A stretch of DNA of 64,000 bases from Malurus cyaneus samueli (taxonomy: Eukaryota > Chordata > Aves > Passeriformes > Maluridae), in assembly GCA_009741485.1 (NCBI GenBank), contig CM019216.1:44839361-44903360 (forward strand), given 5' to 3'. Each line of letters starts with the position of its first letter. The first letter of the stretch is position 1. The notes beneath the pieces are model-generated. The model did no database searches. It saw only the letters and a list, made by a program, of their open reading frames with translations, and had not been told where the DNA came from. This document shows, piece by piece, positions 45,901-56,100 of this stretch. The position numbers and the translations under genes are program-made.

Positions 45901-48667
45901 TAAGAGTTTGTAGCACCTGATTTGTTTCTCTGGGGTTCTTCGTAGGCAACAGCATTTGAGACAGAGAGCTGCACTGGGTAAAATGAGGGGAAGAGACACT
46001 CTGCTGTATCTAAGGGAAATCCTCTTTAATGATTAAGAGGAAAGAGGAAACATTCCTAGGGCCTGATCCTTCAGGTTGCTGTATATTCCAGTCCAGCTTT
46101 TAGTAAATTAACTTACATATGTGAGTAGATTCATTGACTTTCAATTAAGACTAAGTGCATGTTGAAGTGCTTCATTTCATTAGAGTGGAGCCAATCCTTT
46201 GTAATAACAGAAAAAAAAAAACAATAAACTAATGTTCTGGCAGAAATCATGACTAGCATAGCACTGACTACACAAAAACAATTTAAATTATTTTCATATG
46301 TAAATAGAAAAATACTTGTACTCTTTCCTAGAATATGATAATAAATGGTTTTGTTACTACCTATAATAGCAAATAGCCCTTTAGACCATATTGTGGAGGA
46401 CTTGCAAATGTCTGGTAGCTTGTTTTATTCTCAGGCTTGCCTCCTTTTTATACCCTTGGCTGGTACTTGTAACCAGGAAATCAATCCAAATTAAGAAGGC
46501 ATGGTCACAACATTATTTAAATTTTTTTTAAAAATCTTAGCTTGGGGCAGAACCAATTAGTTTGCACCTGATCTCAGTCTCTTCCCATAGTGCATGTTGG
46601 ACACAATTGCCACGTCTGCTCTCAGGATAATTCTGTGTTTAAGCCAGTAGCTCTTTAGTGACTGCTCTCACCCTGAACCACAGGGATTGATGCTCAGTGC
46701 CCAATTCTGGGAGCAGAATTGCACCAGGAGATAAAGTAGACCTCAGGCCTCCCTGACCTGAGCAGATTCCTTGAAGGAAAAGCTGTGAAGTGAAAGCATT
46801 CCCTCCATCTCCTCCTGAATCCCAACAGGAGCTAAGGATGGAGGTGTCTTCTGTGAGGAGCTGATTCCTACAGGTGTACATTATGTAACCTCCATAGATA
46901 AAAATTCACAAGAGTTTGGATGCCAAAAGTCAAGCTGAGGTTTGGCACCTCATCCCTCCTGCACTGGCACTTTACAACCAGCACAGTTTCTTTGCCCCAA
47001 TAGCGCATCAAATATCCACTTTTTGGGAAGGGACTGTATCCTAAGGAGGATGCAGGTAAAGAGGTCATTTTGAGTGATAGGTCCTGTTAGTCAGAAGCAT
47101 GCTGTGAATAGTGCAGCTCAGCTGGGAGTTTTGGCTGTCATCACTGCTAGACAAGCAGAGTCCCAGGAAAAGCATGTAAACATCACAGCTGTGATGTGCT
47201 TCAAGAAACACAGCTCCATGGTAGAAAGTGCTCCTGGTGATGGATTATAACAGCTCTGCTGGAACAGGGTGTCTGACAGCAGCTGTTTCACACAATGCAC
47301 ATTCAGGATGACTTCCACGGGCTGGCTAGGAACTACAGCCCTCAGATTCTTACTGTGCCACTTTAAATATTGGTTTCAGTAGGATTTTCATGAGGAAATC
47401 AGGCAGAATTTGGTCCTGATGACTCGGGCTCTTGATTTTACACACTCACAGGAGAATATTCCTGCACATTTCCATTCTTTGTGGGATGTCTGCACTCTGA
47501 AGACAGCTGATTTCACTCCAGAATCGTTGACAAGGCTTTGGATACAAACTGCTGGCACAGGGACTGTCAGCGCTGTCATCGCTGTTATTGGTGCTCTCAA
47601 AGCACTTGGCGACGCTGCTGGGGATTACAGCCCCGCTGCTCTGGCCGCATCTCGGGCACAGGAGGAGGGAGGAGAGGGGAGGAAAATGCAGGTGTCACCA
47701 CCCAAAGCTCACTCTCTGAAAGTCTGGAGATGAAATGGCAGTGAGGGCTTCTTCAAGTTCTCATCAAAAAGCAGGGGATCCTAACCCTGAAATGTATCTG
47801 TGCAGTGTATGGAGAAAAATTTCTTTTAAAAAACTAAGCAGGAGGAATCCTGTTGTTGTAGAGTGACCTTTTTTCCTCCCAACAAACATTTACCCAGGGT
47901 TGTCTCATGACTGGTCGACTTTTGTAATCCATTAGAAGGTGATGCTGGTTCATGACATGATCAAACACCAAACACAGCAGAAAGGCCATAACTATATCTA
48001 AAAAGCCTTTGCTTTGTCAAAGCCTCCCACTAATGCTAGCAACAAAATTATTGAGGTCTATAATGAGCTGATCTCTTGTCAAATAAGCCTTCTTATGAGA
48101 GTGTTAAACTTTATATCTGCTTTCAAATTAAACACTTTGGGTTTATTAATGTTTCCTTTCCTCTCCAAATTTCTTTGTTGAGAAGAGGTGCCAGAGGAAA
48201 TGTACTGGCAACAGTAGGATGTGAAGTATAGTTTAGAATACATTAAACATATGTTGATGGGGCCATTAGCAGAGTTTATAGATACCACCACCTGTCTCTT
48301 ATTCCACTTGCCATTACTTTAGTGACAGAAATCATACTGTAAGGGAGGCAGTGTGCTGCCATTAAATCTTTGCTCCTGTGTTAGAAGGAACATAGCAGCA
48401 AATTCATGCTTTATTGCTAAAAAGCATTTTCAATTACGGCTCACTTATTGAGCCATATACTTTTATTTATAAATAAACCTGAATAAATGAGTGGAATAGG
48501 AGCTGAAGAATAAACATGACTCTGGGTTTGGATGCAAAAGAGACTCTGAATATCTGAGAGGGGAACCCTTTGCCATTGTAAATGCTTGCGGGGCACTCAA
48601 TGCTTTACTTGTTCCTTTCAAGTCAGCAAGCATGACCCTTGGAGTATCGCTGTGGAAGGCACTCTTG
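39991..48667. other. Intergenic, mostly unremarkable
   Basis: Gene desert. Apart from the AAGTA-type simple repeat near 41,212 I recognise no element. The part at 48,000-48,480 is AT-rich with several TAAT cores and a CTTTG...CAAAG pair (48,005-48,021), and could be conserved non-coding DNA. Confidence 0.5.
41212..41282. repeat. Degenerate (AAAT/AAGT) simple repeat
   Basis: AAGTAAATACTTAAATAAGT and close variants in tandem. Confidence 0.9.
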
Positions 48668-48866
48668 ACCTAACACATGTAGGCAAAAAAAAAAAAAAGG
48701 AAATTATTTAAAAAAAGAAGAAGAAAAACAAAAGAAACACCCCCCCCCCCCAAAAAAAAAAAAAAACCAAACAAATAACAACATTAAAATACCATAAAAT
48801 AAAGTAAAATGGATGAAATAAAGTAAAATTAATGAAATAAAGTAAAATGAATGAAATAAAATAAGC
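48668..48866. repeat. A-rich tract with C12 run and 19-bp repeat
   Basis: A runs, a long C run near 48,740, another A run, then about three copies of a 19-bp unit AAATAAAGTAAAATNNATG (about 48,797-48,865). It forms the left border of the CpG-rich block. Confidence 0.85.
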
Positions 48867-49241
48867 GAAGACACGAGCTCGCCATGCGAGCGACACCGTC
48901 TCGGTCCGGGGTGCCCCCTGGGTCTCGGCCGGCTTGGCCCCCGAGGGCGCGGTGCGCGGTGCGGAGCGCTGTGCGGAGCGAGGGCGGGGGACGTGGGAGC
49001 GGTCCGACCCGGTTCTGGACAACGTCTGCGGAAGCGACGTCGGGGGCGGGTTTGGTTGTGCGCCCACGGGCCGCGCCGGTCGAATTTGCTGCGGCGCGTG
49101 CTTTCGTGGTCGGACGGTCGGACTGTTGGCGTGTATGCGAAGCCATTGAAGAGATGGCTGGGTCCGGATTGCCGGCTTGAGGGTGGGGGTAGCAGGGAGG
49201 CGATCGTAATGTAGGTGGGTGCAGTGGACTGTCGTGTCGAA

Positions 49242-49312
49242 TGGGGGTCGGGCGGGGGGGGACTAGTTGGGGTGGGCGGTCGGGGGGTGATGGGGGGTGC
49301 GGAGCCGAAGGT
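49242..49312 (+). other. G-quadruplex-prone stretch
   Basis: At least six runs of three or more G within about 70 bp on the + strand (GGGGG, GGG, a run of eight or more, GGGG, GGG, GGGGGG twice), enough for several quadruplex arrangements. Confidence 0.75.
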
Positions 49313-49376
49313 GGTAGGGAGACCCGACGGGCGCTGTGGGCGTGGGGGCAGGGGTGCGGATCTTGGCGGAAAGGTG

Positions 49377-49725
49377 CCACAGAATGAGATGTGAGTGGTG
49401 CACTGTTGCCCAGGAGAGAGCTGCGTGCGCGGACTTGCGAGATCGATGCCGGGCGGTATTGAGGTTCTCAGTGAGATATGGGCGCGCGGGACTGCGAGCT
49501 TCACAGTGCAGAACGGTGCGTCGCGGAATTCTGGTGCTACAGTGAAGATGGTGCAGTGGCGGATGTCGGGAGCGCGGAATCGGGCAGTATTGAGGGCTCA
49601 CTGAGAGATGGCCGGTCGCGATGAGATCTTACGGGCGGTATGAGGTGCAGTAAGATATCGACACCGTCGCGGATCGGCCGCAATGAAGGACAGACACGCT
49701 GCGGATGCGGTGCACAGTAGATGGG
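49377..49725 (+). repeat. Degenerate repeated motif, about six copies
   Basis: CACAGAATGAGATGTG, CTCAGTGAGATATGG, TACAGTGAAGATGG, CTCACTGAGAGATGG, TGCAGTAAGATATCG and TGCACAGTAGATGGG occur 48 to 88 bp apart. CGCGG-type words lie between them, and three copies are preceded by a GGGC(G/A)GTAT word. Confidence 0.5.
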
Positions 49726-50069
49726 ACGACCGCCGAGGCGGCGAGGGCAGGACGTGCCGTTGGGCCGTCGGTGCGTCTATTCTCGTGCCAGGGATCGCCG
49801 AGCGCTCAAGGCCGGCGTTCGTGCGGAGGATCCGGGTTCTGCTCACGGCCGGCAGCCGTGAAGGGTTTTTCTCAACCCTTGGTGAGAACCGTGCCCCGCT
49901 TGCGGAGGAGCGTTTATTGCCCGCAGGTGCCGACCGTCTTCCCGAGGACACCACCCAGAGTTAGTGCGGCAGGGGAAACCCCAAAAGTGCCCTTGGCATC
50001 ATGGTTAAAAGGGATGCAGCAAGGCAATCACCCACGGGATAGGGTTAACCCGCTGGTCCTGGATTCAGA

Positions 50070-50153
50070 CTTGGACTCGACGGTCTTAGAAGTGTTTCCC
50101 AACCGAAATGCTTAAGAAGGGTTTTCCAACCGAAATGATTCTACGATTCTACT
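50070..50153 (+). mobile_element. CR1 3' terminus on the + strand
   Basis: CTTGGACTCGACGGTCTTAG, then GTTTCCCAACCGAAATG, then ATGATTCTACGATTCTAC is the sense 3' end of bird CR1. The part GTTTCCCAACCGAAATG is present twice in tandem (27-bp units from 50,094 and 50,121). Its CpGs are intact (CTCGACGG, CCGAAATG, CTACGATT), suggesting a young copy. Upstream sequence does not resemble CR1 ORF2. Confidence 0.85.
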
Positions 50154-50155
50154 GT

Positions 50156-53100
50156 CCTTTCTGGAAAGAGAAGGAAAAAGGTTGCTACCCTTTGTCCCAG
50201 TAGGCTTTCATTAGGGGAAGCCTCAGGTTTGATCAGGAGATGGCAGCACAGTTCTGGAAAGCTCGAAAAACTCCCCCACTGACTCTCCCTGTCAGAAAAA
50301 GCTAAGGACGCTCAGGGAAGCAAAGCACCCTTCTACTCACTGGAAGAAGATTTGACAAGGGAAACCCACGCATATGCCCAGTAAGAATTTGAACTGAACT
50401 GCTAAGAATGTAGTTAAAGATCTGAACTGAAATTGCTTCAGAGTCCTGAAGTACGATGATGGCTCTGAAATGTTGCAAACTTTTACAAGAGAAAAAAGAT
50501 AATCCCTCAAGAGATGAAGTGGCAAAAATATCACTGGAGAGTTCATTGTTTCAGTCCTTTTAAGAGTTTATATGAAAGTGTTCACATACCGCCAACACCT
50601 ACAGAAGGATAAGTCTGTGAAATGCCTCATTCCTGTTTTCCAGCATAAGCTTTAAGTGGGTGAAAAAGGTGATTCAAAAATTTGCTAATGTGATAAACTG
50701 GGCTCTATGTCAGACTGACAAAGAATCTGCTACTTAATGTAAACCCAGAACCAAGCCTGCAGAAAACACATAGTACCTATAAAGTCAAACAAACCTAAGT
50801 AAAATGAGAATCAGTGCAAGTGAACTGTTTCTGACTTATTCCTAGATGAGATTTCATTCAGAAGGTGCAGGCAGAGGTATTGATATCAAACCATGTATTT
50901 TGTTTCTCTCTTCCCCCAGACTCTAGGCCTGCCCAGTCTGTGATTGAGGAATTCCCACAGACCGTGGGTGTTGCCAGGAAAAAGATTTGTAATTCATTAG
51001 GTGGTGCGGAAAGTCTTTGCTGGAAGTGCCATCATGTTGACCGTGTCAGCATTTCTAGAGCTGATCTACCCGAGGCCTTATTTATGAGGGGAGATGCTGT
51101 TGAAAAATCTGTTTGGAGTTAGTTTGGCACCACTTCTGGCACCCTAGCCAAATTCAAGACCTTCTGGTATTCACTGAATATACAAATCAGTGCATGTAAC
51201 CCCTCTTTCCACACTCCAACGCATTCATAGATCCATTTCATTTTTGACACTTTATTTAGTATTGGAAACATTCAAGGAACGTATCAAATGGAAATTTAAG
51301 GTTTAGCCAGATTGTATCAACTGTTGGTATTGGAATATCAGCAAAGCTCAAACAAGTTTCACTTGGCAGGACAATTGCACGAAAGCATTTGATGTTGAAT
51401 CACAAGTAATTTTCAAGATTCATCCACACAAAAGGGTTCAAATATAAGCAAATTAAAGCCCCAGTATTAATGAAAAATGTTCTCCTTCCCAGTTGCCAAC
51501 TATTTAACCTGGTCAGGAGACAAATTCACATGGGATTAATTCTATGGAGCCAGCTTCAGATTCCTCCTGGGTTTCCTTGAAATGAGGTATCCTTTGCTTC
51601 CTCTCCTGCACGGTTGGGTAATGCAGCTGCACATTGTTGAAAAATTGCCACAATTCATGGAGGGATGGCTGGGCTTCAGCAATGAGAGAAGTTATTTGGA
51701 ATACATATGTCTATGTTTGCATGCTTGTGAAGTTTGCATGTCTGGCTTGTTAAGCTCTAGGAAGTTCCCTGATGGACAACACCATGATATACAATGGATG
51801 GCACTCAAGCCATGAACTGGAGTGAAAAACAGGCTGAGCCTCAGCACTGTGAACTCCAAAGGAACTTTGAGATACTTCAGTAATTCAAAAGGCTGAACTC
51901 TCATTGAGAGGGGAAAATGGTGTAGAAGATGAAGCAGAAGAGGCAAAAAAACTCTTCACAGACAGTGATCCCTGTGTACTGTGTGGTGATCAAACCTTAG
52001 AATTCTGGTGGTCTCAGGGTTCTCCTGCCTTTGCACAGAGCACCAGCAAGAGAAGTGACCATGAGGAGCTGGCCAGAGGCAACTCCTGCCAGCACTCTTG
52101 CTCCATGGCCCTGGCTGTGTCCAGGCCAGGCTGGTGGCACAGGGGGCACCATGCCCAGCTGGTGTTACAGGCATTCTTCCAAGGTTTTCAACTCACTTTC
52201 CTCCTCCTTTCTCCTGGTAGAGGGGGAGTGTTTGGCCTGGCAGTATAAACACTTTCTGTTTTGGAGTAAGATTAGAAAAGCGAGGGAAAAGCAGAGGTTT
52301 TGGCTGTAATCTCAGCGCTCCAGTCTTTCTCGGGAATGAAGGCACATCCCTGCACAGGTACAAGGGAAGGCAGAAGGCTCAACAGATCCCGAGTGGCACA
52401 GCTGTACATAAAGATGTGATGACTGGGACAGGGAAGAGCTGGGGCTCATTCAGATCCACAGTGGATTCTCTAAACCTCTGCAAACCAAACTCACAGCCTG
52501 CGTAGGGTACAGCCCTGGAACGTGAGCAGCAGAATTGCTCAGCAGCCATCTAATTGTGAACTGAAAAAAAGTCTCTCCTTACAAAGTGTAGTGGCTGGCA
52601 CTGGCACAGAAAGTGCGTGTCTGTGCTCATTTCATTTGGCCCTGAGAGAAATGTGTCTCTGCCTCCCAGGTGCACCATTCTGCGAGCGCTCTTGGTGCTC
52701 TCATGCCTGCGCAGGCTGTGAGAATATCACGCAGCAGAATCCTGCACTTTTTACATCTTTTTATTTATGGTGTGACCAGGAGCCCTTTTAAACTGGCACA
52801 TGGGAGGCCTGCTGCAAGAGTCCAGGTGAAGGTGGGCACAAAAGGTCTCACAATGCTCCTGGCCATACATCCTCCCCACAATTCTGGGTTTGTCCCCAGT
52901 GCAACGGCGGGGCTGGGTAGCGTCGTTAGCCATCGGCACGGAAGCTGGGAATGGAAAACAGTTTTGACATTGGCAGCCTGGAGTCCTGCCCTTCTCAAAC
53001 ACATTTGATGTTCATACATGGTCTTTTGGCTGCTGCTGCTGGGGACCATCTGTTGGGATGGCTTCGTGCCTGATCAAATGATGGTATGCCAGTTTCACTG

Positions 53101-56100
53101 GGACATGAAATAGATGCCAAACAAAGCGCGTCTGGTTTTACTTCTATTACTCTGAATTCAAAGCACATGCTGATACTAATCCCCATTTTAACACCATTGT
53201 GGTGCCAGTTAAACCTTCGCTTTTTCCCAGTGTCTGCCAGAGTTCTACCACGTACTTAGGAACTTAACGAAATCCAGCAGAAATTGTCACTGCTGATTTC
53301 ACACAAACAAGAGCCCTGTTTGCAGGGGTTTGGTGAGAGGTGTAACACTAACAGCAGAGGTGAATGCATGAATTTCCTATCCGTGTAATGTAGGATTCTT
53401 TAAGGAGTTGAGCTAGGACATTTCTTTGAAAATTGCCTCCAAAACCCCATCCAGCTATCATACAATTTTCTGCCCGATGGAAGTGTGACTTACCAATTTA
53501 AAAGAAATATGCAAATAGAGCATATTTCTTTTAAAAGCCTCTGACACCTGTGAGAAGGGTTTGAGCACTATGTGAGTGCTGTCTGAGATGCTCTAAGCAC
53601 ATTTTCTTTTCAGTGAACTATGAGTTCACCGTAGTTCCAACCCTGATACACAGCAAAATCTTCCGTGCTGCGGCTGGCTTTGCTGTCTGGGTTTGTGTGA
53701 CTAATTCCCTGTGAATGTTCCACATCCAGGGAAGTGTGTTCCTGACCTCAGCCAAGATGAATATTATTGTCAAAACTGCCGTCATTGCAGCTACTGTGGG
53801 TTTTCAGATTCTTCTGGTGTTCGTGGGGAATATCCATCTGCTACAGATGTTTCCTTGGGTGATGGATTTTCTCCTCTAGTCCCATGGTGGGTCAGGAAAA
53901 CCTAAAGGAGCATCCGCTGATGGGATTCCCTCCTCATCCTCCTTCTGCTGTGCAATGCTAAGAGGATCTTGGACACATTCTTCCCCATCCTCTTCCACCA
54001 TCTGCCCCCACAGGGGGAGATGATAAAGGCTCAGTGCTGGGCTCCTCAAGCCAGATCCTGTTGAGTGCAGGATTCAGAGGTTCCAGTTGAGATTCCCAAT
54101 TTTAGAAAGTGCTGGGATTTAAACAAGGGTTTATTTCCTTAGTTCCTGGATTCAAAATTATTTAAAACACTTAATTTCATTTATGAAGCAACAAATTTCT
54201 GTGTTATTATTGTTTAATTACCCTAATTCACTTCTTAACAACCTTGCTTACATTGTCTTCTTGTGTGTCCCTGAAATGAAGGTTACTAGAGAAATATGAA
54301 AAAAAAATTGCCATAAACAGTTAAGGAAAGTTGGGGAATGTGTAAGTTTATGAATGTCATTTAGCATTGTACTACCAAAAAAAAAAAAAAATTCTATACT
54401 CTTTGAAACTCCCAAGTAATATGGTAGGGCCAGGACTATAGGCCAAGGACTGGCATGTGGACTGGCCATAAAATTAAAAATAAACTGAAGAGTAAATGTG
54501 CAGCTAAATGCAGACTGTGAGGATAGGATGTGAACTTCAGCTATTTCCTGGAGCTAGCATGGTTCCAAAGTTTAACAGCTTTAGCCTTTGGAGACCTGGA
54601 GGCGTGCATACTTGTGTTCAGCTTCTCACCCTTTCATCTCCCCCACTTGGAGCCCGACCACCTCCCAGCTGCCCTGCTCGCTCCATCTCTCCCTGCAGAA
54701 GGACACTCCTTGTCCTCTAGTGAACATCCCACATGGCTCCTGGCACTGGCCATCCCTGTGCAGCAGCAGAACCTCCCTTTCCATCCTTGTGTCCTTCAGC
54801 CTGCCTCAGTAGGAGGCTGCCCAGATCCCCATTTTCCCTCAAGGCTCACTGGTGTGCAAGGACTGACTGCTCCCTGTGAGGACAATCCAGGGATGGCAGC
54901 AGGAATCTGCTGGCTAATGCCTGATAATTAAGCTTTTTATTCTGAGAGAGCATACATATGTGCATGCTGTGATGTTTGAGTGCTCTTCTTTCACACAGAA
55001 ATTGTTACTGAAGTGCTGTTTTACCTAAACAAATGTTCCTCTGTGTCAAAATTTTGATTTTATGTGATTGTAATTTATTTAAAATATATTGGCTATTGCA
55101 AAATGCTCAGTTCTGGATAGCAACAATCTCCAAAGGCTGAGACCTCAGTGAGACCTTTTCTTTTTCCCCCATGAAAAAGGAGGCAGAAAAGATCTTAATA
55201 CACTCTTGGGTCACTATTTTTCTTGACCATAGAGCCTTAAGATCTTGTTAAGAATTGAGATAATATAGGAAAAAAAATAAGTGTCTGCTTTATGTGCTAT
55301 ATAGATCACCAATATACTAATTTTCTAAACACATTACCCCCAATATTTTATTACAAATTTGGTGAATAACATAGTGTTGCATAATAAAAAAATCATCAAG
55401 ATGAATAGGCATGTAGTATTTGTAAATGTTTCTAAGAAATTTACTTGTATGAAGGATTTTCAAATTCCCCTTAAAAATTAACTCTGCGTGCTGCAAGTCA
55501 GAGGACAGAGAAATGAGAAGCTCACACAAGGAACCTTCGAAAGGGAAATGGCAGATTTTGGTTCCTCCTTTCCTTTTTAATCTGGCAATGAAGACTTAAT
55601 TACACATTGATTTTTCCATGCAATGCCTTAATGTTTGCAGATCTTAATAATGCAGCTAAGCTACCACGGATCCCTTCAGGCTTCACCACTGCTTTGAGCT
55701 GGCAAAACTATCAATCCTGCAAATCATCCACCAAACTGACACTCCCGAGGAGAAAATCTCACTGGTGCCTAAGGCCATGTGAAAAAAAGCAAAGCAGTTC
55801 TCAAAACAAAGGGGCAAGAAGTAATTCTGTATTGGGACTACTGGTTGGAGTTCAGTCATGTGAAGTAACTCTTCATCTGTACATTCAATCCTCACAATTA
55901 TTCAATAGCTGGGTCTAGTAGTCACTAGCTCCATGTCAGAAGAACATTTTCACCTGGAAGGAAATGGGACATCTGGGGACAACTCCACCAGCAGTTTAGG
56001 GAGAGCTTTCTACCTGGAACTGAAGGGTGGGAGGAGGGAAACCAGAGGCAATTTTTTTTTCAAACTATATGATTCAGTGTGCAAAATTTCAAAGAAAAAA

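Larger units (their letters stand above)
48867..50155. other. Unidentified CpG-rich block ending in a CR1-like 3' terminus
   Basis: Starts abruptly after the A-rich tract and ends at the CR1-type tail near 50,153. CpG is dense and undecayed, unlike everything else downstream of RFX6. It includes a G-quadruplex-like stretch (49,242-49,312), a degenerate repeated motif (49,377-49,725) and a + strand CR1 3' end (about 50,070-50,153). Open frames on both strands (up to 266 codons on -) are low-complexity Pro/Arg/Ser translations without recognisable domains, so I do not call them genes. Candidates: a young chimeric retroelement, an orphan CpG island, a fragment related to rDNA spacer, or foreign sequence joined in assembly. 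Confidence 0.6.

Noticed and set aside
48704..49504. 266-codon minus-strand open frame in the CpG block, and the overlapping 183-codon frame
   Set aside because: Low-complexity Pro/Arg/Thr/Ser translation that runs into the A-rich tract as a run of Phe and Gly. No domain or start context is convincing.
49705..50115. 136-codon plus-strand open frame in the CpG block
   Set aside because: No family resemblance, and its end runs into the CR1 3' terminus, which is non-coding.
53711..53905. Short frame with closely spaced cysteines (YYCQNCRHCSYCG), zinc-binding-like
   Set aside because: Only 64 codons with a single cysteine cluster, no splice signals or flanking matches. Likely chance.
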